A stretch of DNA of 64,000 nt from Patulibacter sp. SYSU D01012. GTDB lineage: Bacteria > Actinomycetota > Thermoleophilia > Solirubrobacterales > Solirubrobacteraceae. Every line of letters starts with the position of its first letter. Position 1 is the stretch's first letter. The notes under the pieces are model-generated. The model worked only from the letters and a program-made list of their open reading frames with translations. It ran no database searches and was not told the origin of the DNA. Location of the stretch: the NCBI RefSeq assembly GCF_017916475.1, contig NZ_JAFMTB010000001.1, positions 744,001 through 808,000 on the forward strand, written 5' to 3'. A program made the position numbers and the translations under genes. Positions 8,703 to 16,859 of this stretch are shown one piece after another.

Positions 8703-9574
8703 GCACGACCGACGTCGCCGCGGACATCGAGCGGATCAAGGCCGCCGGTGGCAAGCGGATCCCCGGTCCCGGCGCCTACGTCGGGTCGTTGCGGCGCATG
8801 GCCAACCTCACGTGGACGCTTGGGTTCCTTGAGTTCCGCCTGAAGTTCTTCGGCGCGATCCTCGGCTACCTGTGGCAGCTGATGCGGCCGGCGATGCTCT
8901 TCGGCGTCTACTTCGTGCTGTTCACGGAGATCGTCCCGGTCAGCAAGGACGTGAAGTACTTCGCGCCGCTCCTGCTGTTCGGAATCATGATGTACCAGTT
9001 CTTCGGCGACGCGACGGGATCCGCCGTCCGTGCCGTCCCGGCGGCCGAGGGGCTCGTCCGCAAGATCCACTTCCCGCGGATCGTCATCCCGGTGTCCGTC
9101 GTGGTGACGGCGCTGCTCAACCTGGCCGTCAACCTGATCGCGGTCCTCGTGTTCATCGGGATCTCGCGGGTGCCGCTGCGGTGGTCGTGGCTCGAGTTCT
9201 TCCCCATGCTCGCCCTGCTGGTCGTGTTCATCCTGGGCCTCGCGCTGCTGCTGTCGGCGCTGTTCGTGCGCTTCCGGGACGTCGCGCCCATCTGGGAGGT
9301 CTTCAGCCTGGCGCTGTTCTACGGCACCCCGATCCTGTATCCGATCGACACGGTCGATAGCCGTGTGCTGCAGCAGATCGTCATGTGCAATCCGCTGGCC
9401 GTCGTCCAGCAGCAGATGCGGCACTCGATCTTCGACCCCTCCGCGGCGACGGCGGTCGAGGCCATCGGGGGCTGGACGATGATGCTCATCCCGATCGGCA
9501 TCACGGTCTTCGTGTTCGTCCTCGGCGCGTGGACGTACTCGCGCATCGCGCCGCACGTCGCCGAAGAGCTCTAG
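8699..9574 (+). CDS. wzm: Wzm-type ABC-2 polysaccharide export permease
   Basis: This 291-residue protein has about six transmembrane helices of the ABC-2 type. The characteristic early segment LEFRLKFFGAILGYLWQLMRPA is followed by hydrophobic helices, and the C terminus is short. Together with the upstream ATPase it forms the homodimeric channel for lipid-linked O-antigen or teichoic-like polymer. It starts in the GTGA overlap with wzt. Its TAG stop is also the first half of a TAGGGT -10-like hexamer ahead of the next gene. Confidence 0.92.
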   Translation: MSTTDVAADIERIKAAGGKRIPGPGAYVGSLRRMANLTWTLGFLEFRLKFFGAILGYLWQLMRPAMLFGVYFVLFTEIVPVSKDVKYFAPLLLFGIMMYQFFGDATGSAVRAVPAAEGLVRKIHFPRIVIPVSVVVTALLNLAVNLIAVLVFIGISRVPLRWSWLEFFPMLALLVVFILGLALLLSALFVRFRDVAPIWEVFSLALFYGTPILYPIDTVDSRVLQQIVMCNPLAVVQQQMRHSIFDPSAATAVEAIGGWTMMLIPIGITVFVFVLGAWTYSRIAPHVAEEL

Positions 9575-9588
9575 GGTTCCGAGCCATC

Positions 9589-11589
9589 GTGCCCGACCGA
9601 CGGATCGCCATCGTTTCGCGCGACGTGGCCCCCGCCAACAGCGGCGGGATTGCGGCTTACGTCAGCGCGCTGCTGCGCCTGCTCGGGCCGGTAGCCGACG
9701 TCGTGCTGTTCACCCGCGAGGGCAACCGCGCGCAGCTGGACGAGGCGATCGCGGCGGGCAGCCCGATCGCGCCGGGCGGCGATGTCGAGGTTGTGTACGT
9801 GCGGGACGACCCCGAGAACGGCCCCGGGTCGTTCTACACGGACATGCACCGCTACAGCGCGGACGTGCACGACGCCCTGGTCGCGCACTACGGCGACCAC
9901 GGCCCCGATCTGGTCGAGTTCCCGGACTACCTGGGTGAGGGCGCGGTCACGGTACAGGCCGCACGCACCGGCGGCGCGACGTTCCGCGACACCGCGGTCG
10001 TCGTCCGCGCCCACACGTCGGTCGAAATGTGCTCCGTCCTGGACGGCCACCTGCCCGTCGAGTTTCCGTCGCGGATGACGTTCGAGCTCGAGCGCTACGC
10101 GCTCCGCTACGCCGACGCCGTCCTCGTGGGCGGCGGCGACATCGGCGGCACGTACGACCGTTTCTACGCCGGCCGCGTGGCGCGCCTCGAAACCATCCGC
10201 CACCCGTACCTGCATGCCGTGCAGCCCCCGTCGCCCCCGGTCGACCGGGCCCACGACGACATGCTGCACCTGCTCTACCTCGGACGCCTGGAGCGGCGCA
10301 AGGGGATCGAGAACCTGGTGCGCGTGATCCGCGACACGGGCGTCGGCGTCGTGCTGACGATCGTCGGTGGCGACACGAACACCGCGCCGCGCGGCATCTC
10401 CGTCCGCGAGCACCTGGAGCTGGCCACGCCGCACGACTGGCGCATCCGCTTCCACGACGCGGTGCCGCCCGAGGACGTGCCGGGCCTCTTCGCCGGCCAC
10501 GACGCGGTCGTGCTGCCGTCGCTGTGGGAGTGCTGGCCCAACGTTGGTCTGGAGGGGCTGGCGGCGGGGCTGCCGCTCATCGCCACTCCGGTCGGCGGCC
10601 TCGTCGAGATGGTCGGCGCCCCCGACGACGCCGGCGACCGGCCCGGCGGATGGCTCAGCCGCGACCCCGGCCGTCCGGCGCTGGCCGAGCGTCTCGAGCA
10701 GCTGATGGAGGAGCCCGGCACCGTCCGCAGACCCCAGGTGGGCGAGCGGGCCCGGGCGCAGTTCGAGGCGCTCACCGCTGAGGGGCCGGTCCTGGAGGCC
10801 TACGAGCGCCTGGCCGCCGCCGGTGCCGCCGACCGGCCCCGCCGTGCCGCGTCCGGGCGGGCCGCGCCGAGCGTGACGGTCGTGGTGCCGTACTACCAGC
10901 TCGAGGAGCACGTCGAGGAGACGGTCGCGAGTGCGTTGGCGCAGACGCACCGCAACACCCGCGTGGTGATCGTCAACGATGGCTCCACGGCGCCCGAGGA
11001 CCGCGTCCTCGTTGAGTTGGCGCGCGACCCGCGCGTCTCCGTGGTGACGCAGGCCAACACCGGTCTCGGAGCCGCGCGAAACCTCGGCATCCGTGTGTCG
11101 TCGAGCGACTACGTCCTGCCGCTCGACGCCGACAACGTCCTCGAGCCGACGTTCGTCGCGCGGGCGCTCGAGGTCCTCGAGGCTGACCCCGAGATGGCGT
11201 TCGTCACGTCGTGGTCCTTGTACGTCGACGAGCACGGCGTGCCGCACGAGGGCATCGACCGGGGCTACCAGCCGATCGGCAACAGCTCCGACCTGGTGCG
11301 CGAGAACAACGTCGCCGGCGACGCGGTGGCGCTGTTCCGGCGCAGCGTGTTCGACGACGGCTACTGGTACGACGAGGAGCTCACGAGCTTCGAGGACTGG
11401 TACCACTACTGGCGCCTGCACGACGCGGGACGGGTGGGCCACGTCATTCCCGAGCGCCTGTTCCGGTACCGAGTCCGGTCGTCGTCGATGATCCGCGAGT
11501 TCGGCATCGACTCCACCGCCCGCTTGCTGGGCGAGATGCAGAGCCGTCGCCGCGAAGAGGAGGTCGAGTGGTGTCCCTGGAACGCTTGA
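9589..11589 (+). CDS. Two-domain glycosyltransferase (GT4 + GT2)
   Basis: A 666-residue enzyme has a GT4 GT-B half first (residues ~1-410: RIAIVSRDVAPANSGGIAAYV, LYLGRLERRKGIENLV, PSLWECWPNVGLEGLAAGLP) and a GT2 GT-A half second (~425-650: SVTVVVPYYQLEEHVEETV, VIVNDGST, LPLDADNVLEP). The domain order is the reverse of the 671-residue enzyme on the other side of wzt. It starts GTG 14 nt after the wzm stop; TAGGGT 11 nt upstream may provide an internal promoter. It overlaps the next gene by 19 nt. Probably it acts on the glycan exported by Wzt/Wzm. Confidence 0.88.
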   Translation: MPDRRIAIVSRDVAPANSGGIAAYVSALLRLLGPVADVVLFTREGNRAQLDEAIAAGSPIAPGGDVEVVYVRDDPENGPGSFYTDMHRYSADVHDALVAHYGDHGPDLVEFPDYLGEGAVTVQAARTGGATFRDTAVVVRAHTSVEMCSVLDGHLPVEFPSRMTFELERYALRYADAVLVGGGDIGGTYDRFYAGRVARLETIRHPYLHAVQPPSPPVDRAHDDMLHLLYLGRLERRKGIENLVRVIRDTGVGVVLTIVGGDTNTAPRGISVREHLELATPHDWRIRFHDAVPPEDVPGLFAGHDAVVLPSLWECWPNVGLEGLAAGLPLIATPVGGLVEMVGAPDDAGDRPGGWLSRDPGRPALAERLEQLMEEPGTVRRPQVGERARAQFEALTAEGPVLEAYERLAAAGAADRPRRAASGRAAPSVTVVVPYYQLEEHVEETVASALAQTHRNTRVVIVNDGSTAPEDRVLVELARDPRVSVVTQANTGLGAARNLGIRVSSSDYVLPLDADNVLEPTFVARALEVLEADPEMAFVTSWSLYVDEHGVPHEGIDRGYQPIGNSSDLVRENNVAGDAVALFRRSVFDDGYWYDEELTSFEDWYHYWRLHDAGRVGHVIPERLFRYRVRSSSMIREFGIDSTARLLGEMQSRRREEEVEWCPWNA

Positions 11590-12563
11590 GCGCAGAGGCC
11601 GTCAACGAGTCGTCGCTCGAGGCGCTCGAGCACCGGCATCGCTACGAGGCCGTGCGGCGCTTCTGCGCCGGTCGCAGGATCCTGGACCTGTGCTGCGGCG
11701 TCGGCTACGGCTCGGCCATCGTCGCGGCGGAGGCGCGGTCCGTCCTGGGTGTCGACCTGTCGCGCGACGCCATCGACGAGGCGGAGCGCACGTTCGGCCA
11801 TCTGGACGGCGTCTCCTTCGCTTGCGGCGACGCGGTCGAATGGCTCGAGGACGCCGACCGCATGCGCGACGTCGATGTGCTCCTGTGCTTCGAAGGGGTC
11901 GAGCACATCGCCGAGAAGGAGCGTCTCCTCGACGCTCTGGTGGCGGTGGCCGGCTCGGGCACCACGGTCATCTTCTCGGTGCCGAACTCGCGGCGCTACG
12001 AGGAGGACAACGCCTTCCACCTGAACAACTTCGACCGGGAGGCGGTCGACCGCTGGGCCGCGCGCTTCGCCACGCCGGCCGAGATCTGGGAGCAGTGGCA
12101 TGCCCAGGGCTCGTACATCGGTCGTGAGCCGGCGCCCGCGACTCCGCCCGCGCCGCTCCTTGCGCCCGTGCCCGCCGAGGCGCGGCCTCACGGCTGGGCG
12201 ACCCACTACCTAGTCCTCGTCAACGCCGACACGGCGGAGGCCGACGAGTCGGCCCGCATGTCGTGGGCCGTCGAGCCGGTGAACGCCCGGTGGTTGGAGA
12301 GCCTGCGGCGAGCGAATCGCGAGCTGTGGCGCACCAACGCCCGCCTCGCCGACACCGACATGCGCCCCCGCGGCACGTACGCGGCCGCAGCGGCGTCGGT
12401 CATCGACCGCTGGAAGTCCCGGGCACTCGCCGCCGAAAAGCAGGTGCGGGCCACGGCGCACGCGGCGGCGAGCTACGAGGAGATCCGCAACCGTCAGGCG
12501 GTCAAAGCCGCATTGACGACCGCGAAGCACATCCGTCGAATGAGGGACCGGGTCGGCCTGTGA
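11571..12563 (+). CDS. SAM-dependent methyltransferase with C-terminal helical tail
   Basis: A class I methyltransferase domain fills residues ~20-180: motif I ILDLCCGVGYGSAIV, acidic VLGVDLS, and motif IV DVLLCFEGVEHI. After a Pro/Ala linker, residues ~240-330 are Arg/Ala-rich helices suggesting a coiled coil. In ABC-dependent O-antigen systems a methyltransferase may cap the chain and a coiled coil sets its length, with Wzt recognising the cap, so a chain-termination role is plausible. GTG was chosen because GAGGAGG lies 7 nt upstream, inside the end of the previous gene. It ends in a GTGA overlap with the next gene. Confidence 0.85.
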   Translation: MSLERLSAEAVNESSLEALEHRHRYEAVRRFCAGRRILDLCCGVGYGSAIVAAEARSVLGVDLSRDAIDEAERTFGHLDGVSFACGDAVEWLEDADRMRDVDVLLCFEGVEHIAEKERLLDALVAVAGSGTTVIFSVPNSRRYEEDNAFHLNNFDREAVDRWAARFATPAEIWEQWHAQGSYIGREPAPATPPAPLLAPVPAEARPHGWATHYLVLVNADTAEADESARMSWAVEPVNARWLESLRRANRELWRTNARLADTDMRPRGTYAAAAASVIDRWKSRALAAEKQVRATAHAAASYEEIRNRQAVKAALTTAKHIRRMRDRVGL

Positions 12564-14059
12564 CCTCCCGCAGCGGCCAAGTCGTTGCCGCAGCACGGGG
12601 ATGGGCGGGTCGCCTCTCGAAGGGGGAATGCTGGGTTCTCGGCGTCCTCTTGCTGGGCGCCTTCGTCCTGCGCGCGTGGGCTATGGCTGGCGTCAGGCCG
12701 ATCACGTACGGTCTATACGACTCGGGAACCTACCTTGCCGCTGCGGCGGGCGGCCGACCGGGGGGCCTGTTCTACGACGTTCACCACCCGGTCGGCTACT
12801 CGCTCTGGCTGCGCATCGTCGGCGCCCTGACGGACAGCGGCACCGTGCTCGCTGCGAGTCAGCACGCGCTCGGCGCTATCGCCGGCGTGTTCCTCTGGTT
12901 CGCTTTGCGGCGCCTCAAGTTGCCCCTGCTGCTTAGCGCAGTCGGTGCAGCGCTCGTCCTCTGGAATCCCGAGGTGGTCCAACTCGAACACTCGATCATG
13001 AGCGAGGCGCTGTACATCCCGGCGCTCATCCTGGCCTTCGGCGGTGCCGCGTACGCCGCGACGTCGACGGGGCGCACCGCGGCGGTCTGGGGCTTCGCGG
13101 CCGGTGTTGCTGCCGCGGTCGGCTATACGGCCCGGTACCCGGGCCTGGTTTGGGTGCCGCTCATCGTCTTGCTCATCGTGGTCCTGAGGCCGTGGGCCGA
13201 ACGGCGAAGCGCCGCGCTGCCTGTCGCTGGTGCCGTCTTCGGCGCAGTCCTCGTGCTCGTGCCGTACGGCGTGGCCCAGTCGCGTGCCCTCGACATCGGC
13301 TTCGAATTCACGCCTGGGGCCGGCTGGAACGCGTACGCCAACATCGCGTCGGACGCGGACTGCTCGAAGTTCACCCCGCCCCCGGGGACGAGGAAGCTCT
13401 GCGACCGCACCCCCCCGGCCAAGCGTCCCAAGGCGACCGAGTTCTATTCCTGGGACCACTCGTCGCCGGCGTTCCGGCTGGAGCCGCGGGGCTTCCCGCA
13501 CTCGGACGACCTCTTTGCGGCGTTCGCTGCGGCCGCGTCGCCGTCGGTAGCGAAGGCGCGCAACGAGGACGACCCGGCGCCGACGCCGCTCGCGCAGATC
13601 GAGAGCGTCGTGGACGGCGCCGAGAACTACACGGGCTCCTCGGCGGGGGCGCTGTCGCCGATGGCCGCGCGTAACCCGCCGATCGAGGCCAACGAGCAGG
13701 CCATCGCGGCCCCACTGTTCGCCCTCGCGCCGATCGGGACCCAGTCCCTGGTCACGACCTACGACGACGTGAAGGGCGTCGTTCGCATCCACGGGTGGAT
13801 GGTCGGAGCCGCGCTCGTGATCACCGTGCTGGGCCTGGCCTTCGCCCGAGGGTTCCGGCTTGCCGCGCTCGCGTTCTGGCTGTTCGTGGCGGCGAACTGG
13901 TACGCCGCGGCTGGCTATAACGCGCGGTACGCCGTACCGGTCAACATCTTCGCGCTGCTCGCTAGCATCCTGATCTTGGCAGGCGTCTGGCGGACGTGGG
14001 TGGCGCGTCGCGGGCCGCAGCCCGAGTCTTCGGGTGCGGAGCCGTCGCCGGCTGCATGA
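12560..14059 (+). CDS. Polytopic GT-C-like membrane glycosyltransferase
   Basis: A 499-residue integral membrane protein has roughly 9-11 helices. The first luminal loop has the acidic motif YGLYDSGTYL just after helix 1, matching the Asp/Glu position of GT-C polyprenyl-phosphate-sugar transferases. A large soluble loop (residues ~260-410, Cys pair around CSKF and KLCDR) lies before the last helices. By family it would move a sugar from a lipid phosphate donor on the outer face of the membrane. The GTG start overlaps the methyltransferase stop by 4 nt (GTGA), making it the fifth gene of the wzt operon. The acceptor is unknown. Confidence 0.75.
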   Translation: MTSRSGQVVAAARGWAGRLSKGECWVLGVLLLGAFVLRAWAMAGVRPITYGLYDSGTYLAAAAGGRPGGLFYDVHHPVGYSLWLRIVGALTDSGTVLAASQHALGAIAGVFLWFALRRLKLPLLLSAVGAALVLWNPEVVQLEHSIMSEALYIPALILAFGGAAYAATSTGRTAAVWGFAAGVAAAVGYTARYPGLVWVPLIVLLIVVLRPWAERRSAALPVAGAVFGAVLVLVPYGVAQSRALDIGFEFTPGAGWNAYANIASDADCSKFTPPPGTRKLCDRTPPAKRPKATEFYSWDHSSPAFRLEPRGFPHSDDLFAAFAAAASPSVAKARNEDDPAPTPLAQIESVVDGAENYTGSSAGALSPMAARNPPIEANEQAIAAPLFALAPIGTQSLVTTYDDVKGVVRIHGWMVGAALVITVLGLAFARGFRLAALAFWLFVAANWYAAAGYNARYAVPVNIFALLASILILAGVWRTWVARRGPQPESSGAEPSPAA

Positions 14060-14118
14060 GGCGCGTCCGCGCGCGCCGTATGTGACCCGGCGCACTCCAC
14101 TATCCCCGCCGCGTCCCG

Positions 14119-14290
14119 TACGGTCGATGGACCGCTTGAGCGGCGCGGGTACGCCCCGTGCTGCGTGGACGCCCGAACGGCGTCCCCCGCGGTAGCCCTC
14201 GGTCCACCGTGCGGTGGGCCTTGCCGGTGGGCGTGGACGTCGTCCCCCGCCGGCGGACCCTGAACCCGACCACCGTGAGGTGATCAGCAC
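14119..14290 (+). promoter_or_regulatory. Promoter and long structured 5' leader of the Rpf-like gene
   Basis: TACGGT at 14119-14124 is a likely -10, giving a leader of about 160 nt. It contains stem-loops CCGCT-tg-AGCGG, GGACGCC-cgaac-GGCGTCC and GGTCCACCG-tg-CGGTGGGCC. The motif GCGTGGACG...CGTCCCCCGC occurs twice. GAGGTGA before the ATG is the Shine-Dalgarno. Actinobacterial rpf genes are often preceded by the ydaO-type c-di-AMP riboswitch, but I do not see its GGGGAACC and GGGGUGAAUC signatures, so the class is unassigned. Confidence 0.5.
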
Positions 14291-14887
14291 ATGGGCAAGA
14301 AGCACACGTTCGCCGCGCTCGCCGCGGCTTCTGCGATCTTCGCCGGCGCGCCGGCCGTCGTCAGCGCCGCCGAGCCGTCTCCCGGCCTGAAGGACGCGTA
14401 CGACACCGTCTACCAGCGCGTCGAGCGCGCGGGGGGCGAGCCCGGGCGCAACATCGCCAAGGACGGCGTGCGTGAGGACGGGGCGCCGCGCTCCGCCACG
14501 CGCGCCGAGGTCCTCGACTCGCTCGGCGTCCTGCGCCGGATGCACCTGAGCCTGAAGCCGGGCAGCGCCACGGCGCAGGCATCCGCCACCGGCAGCGCTG
14601 CGACCGCCGCCACGTCGTCCGGCACCTCCGCCACCCCGGCCCCCGCCGCCACGGGTGGCGCCGGCGCGGGCCTCGAGGGCGTCGCCGCCTGCGAGTCCGG
14701 CGGCGACCCGTCCGCGGTGTCGGCCGACGGCCAGTACCGCGGCAAGTACCAGTTCGACCGCCAGACCTGGGAGTCGGTCGGCGGCTCCGGCGATCCCGCC
14801 GCGGCCCCGGAGGCCGTCCAGGACCAGCTCGCGGCCAAGCTGCAGGCCCAGCGCGGGTCGAGCCCCTGGCCCGTCTGCGGGGGCTGA
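14291..14887 (+). CDS. Secreted Rpf/transglycosylase-like protein
   Basis: This 198-residue protein has a signal peptide (MGKKHTFAALAAASAIFAGA, cleavage near AAEP). A charged region and an Ala/Thr/Ser/Pro linker (~95-125) follow, then a C-terminal Rpf-type domain from residue ~128: LEGVAACESGGDPSAVS with the catalytic Glu of ACESGG, then GKYQFDRQTW, and a final Cys in PVCGG that probably pairs with ACESGG. Resuscitation-promoting factors cleave peptidoglycan outside the cell and promote regrowth. The domain is compact (about 70 residues) as in other Rpf proteins. It is transcribed alone behind a long folded leader. Confidence 0.88.
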   Translation: MGKKHTFAALAAASAIFAGAPAVVSAAEPSPGLKDAYDTVYQRVERAGGEPGRNIAKDGVREDGAPRSATRAEVLDSLGVLRRMHLSLKPGSATAQASATGSAATAATSSGTSATPAPAATGGAGAGLEGVAACESGGDPSAVSADGQYRGKYQFDRQTWESVGGSGDPAAAPEAVQDQLAAKLQAQRGSSPWPVCGG

Positions 14888-14997
14888 GCGCCAGCGAGGC
14901 CGTCGCAGCGAACGGGCCAGCCGTCTGCGGGGGCTGAGCGCCAGCGAGGCCGTCGCAGCGAACGGGCCAGCCGTCTGCGGGGGCTGAGCGCCAGCGA
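14873..14997. repeat. 50-bp direct tandem repeat, 2.5 copies, starting inside the Rpf-like gene end
   Basis: Units begin at 14873, 14923 and 14973, each with GTCTGCGGGGGCTGAGCGCC. Copies 1 and 2 are identical; copy 3 diverges after 25 nt. The first unit includes the last codons (VCGG-stop). Each unit can form a CAGCC/GGCTG or AGCCCC/GGGGCT stem, so the array may act as a terminator between the convergent genes. Confidence 0.9.
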
Positions 14998-15016
14998 CGC
15001 CGGCTGAGCCGACGCG

Positions 15017-15871
15017 TCAGCCGGCGCGCTCGGCGGCGGGGCGGTCGTCGAACCCTCGCCGCCTCGGCACCGCCCGGCGGCGCAGCCCTCGCTCGTCCGT
15101 CAGGTACGCGTAGCCCACGCCGGGCTGCGCGAGCGCCTGGGGATCGAGCTCCTCGTACCGGGCGCGTCTGGCGGCCCGGGCCGCCGGCTCGATCATCCGC
15201 AGGTGGTAGACGAGCAGGTCGGCGAACGGCACGCGCCCGCCCAGGACGGTCGCCTGCAGCGGCGCCTTCTGCCCGTGGAACGGGCGCTCGTCGAAGGCGT
15301 GGTCGGCGCGGGCGGCGAACAGCCGCGCCTGCGTCTTCGCGCCCCAGATGCCGTCGACGCGCACGTGGTGCGGGTCGTCCCACAGCTCGCGGATCCGGAC
15401 CGCGAAGGCGGTCGCGCCGAGCCGCCCGCCGCGGCGGATCACCCGCTCGGCACGGGCCCGGAAGTCGCGCTCGACCCGCTCGTCGGCGTCCAGGCTGACC
15501 AGCCAGTCCGCTCCGTGGCGCACCCCGGCCGCGACGAGGCGGCGGTGCGCGGCGACGTCCTCCCAGGCGGCGCGGTCCGGCGGCACGCGCAGGACCTCGA
15601 GCACCTGCGGGGCGGCCTCCAGGATCTCGGCCGAGCCGTCCGTGGAGCCGTCGTCCAGCGCCACGATGCCGTCGACGTGGGGGCCGACGCTCGCCAGGTA
15701 GCCCGGCAGCAGCGCGCCCTCGTCGCGAACGGCGAGCAGCGCCAGCAGGCGGACCCTCCGCGGCTCGCGGGACGCCGGCCGCAGCGACCACGACGGCACC
15801 TTCGTGGCCTCGACGACGGCGCGGCGCAGCCACCACCGCGTCCGCGAGCGCCTGGCCGGACCGGCGCTCAT
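15017..15871 (-). CDS. GT2 family glycosyltransferase
   Basis: A 284-residue protein has a GT-A domain from residue ~40: LLALLAVRDEGALLPGYL, VALDDGSTDGS, and DWLVSLDADERVE with a DxD-type metal site. The middle has QARLF and a late segment LLVYHLRMIEP typical of WaaE/KdtX-like GT2 enzymes that glycosylate cell-surface polymers. Its ATG overlaps the stop of the upstream GT2 gene (ATGA), so both are translated from one message. The sugar is unknown. Confidence 0.85.
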   Translation of the reverse strand: MSAGPARRSRTRWWLRRAVVEATKVPSWSLRPASREPRRVRLLALLAVRDEGALLPGYLASVGPHVDGIVALDDGSTDGSAEILEAAPQVLEVLRVPPDRAAWEDVAAHRRLVAAGVRHGADWLVSLDADERVERDFRARAERVIRRGGRLGATAFAVRIRELWDDPHHVRVDGIWGAKTQARLFAARADHAFDERPFHGQKAPLQATVLGGRVPFADLLVYHLRMIEPAARAARRARYEELDPQALAQPGVGYAYLTDERGLRRRAVPRRRGFDDRPAAERAG

Positions 15872-16809
15872 CGGCCGCGGTCGGGGCCGCCGCGCGCCAC
15901 GCGCCCCAGGCGGGCGCGACGACGCCGCGCCACGTACTCCCGGGCAGCGGGGTCGACGTCGCCGCCGCCGCGCACCTTCCCCGTCGCCTGGGCGACCGTC
16001 GCGAGCGCGAGCGCCGGCCCGGCGCGCACCAGGTCCCGCGCGGGGGTGGGCGGCCGTCCCGTCGCGGCGCGCCGCAGCGCGACGACGGCCTCCAGCGGCA
16101 CGCGGGACGCCAGCAGCAGCCGCCACGGCCACGCGCCGTGCAGCGCGCCGTGGATGCGTCCGCGCCGGTGCTGGTCGGCGACCATCCGCCGCAGGGTGCC
16201 CGGGTAGTCGTGGGTCGAGACCACGTCGGGCGCCCAGGCGATCGGGATGCCGGCGGCGAGCAGGCGCTGGTTGACGACCACGTCCTCGGGGAACCCCGGC
16301 CCCTCGGGGAACGGGCCGTAGCGCTCCAGGGCGTCGCGGGCGTACGACACGCCGAAGCGCAGGCTGGGCAGCGGCCGGTACCCCGGCATGCGGTTGGAGT
16401 GCTGCAGCAGGTTGGCCGCCAGGCTCGGCGCGTCGCGGCGCAGCGGCACGAGCGCCGACGCGACGGCCCGCTCGCCGGCCACGTGGCGCGCGATCCGCCC
16501 CGCCGCCCACCCCGGCAGCGCCAGGCAGTCCGCCGCCAGGAAGGACACGTACGGGGCGGTGGTCGCGGCGACGCCCGCGTTGCGGGTCGCACCCGGGTAC
16601 CGGCGCCGCTCCGACGCCACGAGCGGCACGCCCGGGCACTCGCGCGCCAGCAGCGCGGGGGTGGGGCCGCCACCGGAGTGCGAGACGACGACCTCGACGG
16701 GCGGGTCCTGCGCGAGCAGCGAGCGCACGGCCCCGACGACGGTCGCCTCGTTGCGGAACGACATCACCACCGCGGCGAGCACGGGGTCGCTTGGGGGCAC
16801 GGCGACCAT
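15868..16809 (-). CDS. GT2 family glycosyltransferase
   Basis: This 313-residue GT-A enzyme has AAVVMSFRNEATVVGAVRSLL, an SHSGGGPT segment in place of the usual DDGSTD, RRYPGATRNAGV, VSFLAADC and FPEDVVVNQRL, the last being a common GT2 acceptor-side motif. A TACAGT -10 lies exactly 6 nt before the ATG, on the opposite strand to a TACCGT element serving the divergent methyltransferase. It is first gene of a two-gene operon. Confidence 0.85.
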   Translation of the reverse strand: MVAVPPSDPVLAAVVMSFRNEATVVGAVRSLLAQDPPVEVVVSHSGGGPTPALLARECPGVPLVASERRRYPGATRNAGVAATTAPYVSFLAADCLALPGWAAGRIARHVAGERAVASALVPLRRDAPSLAANLLQHSNRMPGYRPLPSLRFGVSYARDALERYGPFPEGPGFPEDVVVNQRLLAAGIPIAWAPDVVSTHDYPGTLRRMVADQHRRGRIHGALHGAWPWRLLLASRVPLEAVVALRRAATGRPPTPARDLVRAGPALALATVAQATGKVRGGGDVDPAAREYVARRRRARLGRVARGGPDRGR

Positions 16810-16815
16810 GGCGGC

Positions 16816-16853
16816 ACTGTAGTCCGTCGTCGGTCCCCTCGCCGATGTACCGT
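16816..16853. promoter_or_regulatory. Divergent pair of leaderless promoters
   Basis: TACAGT (minus strand, 16816-16821) is 6 nt from the GT2 ATG. TACCGT (plus strand, 16848-16853) is 6 nt from the methyltransferase ATG. Only 50 bp separate the two start codons, leaving no room for untranslated leaders. Confidence 0.65.
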
Positions 16854-16859
16854 CCGCCC

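Noticed and set aside
14119-14290. Firm assignment as ydaO c-di-AMP riboswitch
   Set aside because: The context fits, but GGGGAACC and GGGGUGAAUC core elements are not present; kept as an unassigned structured leader.
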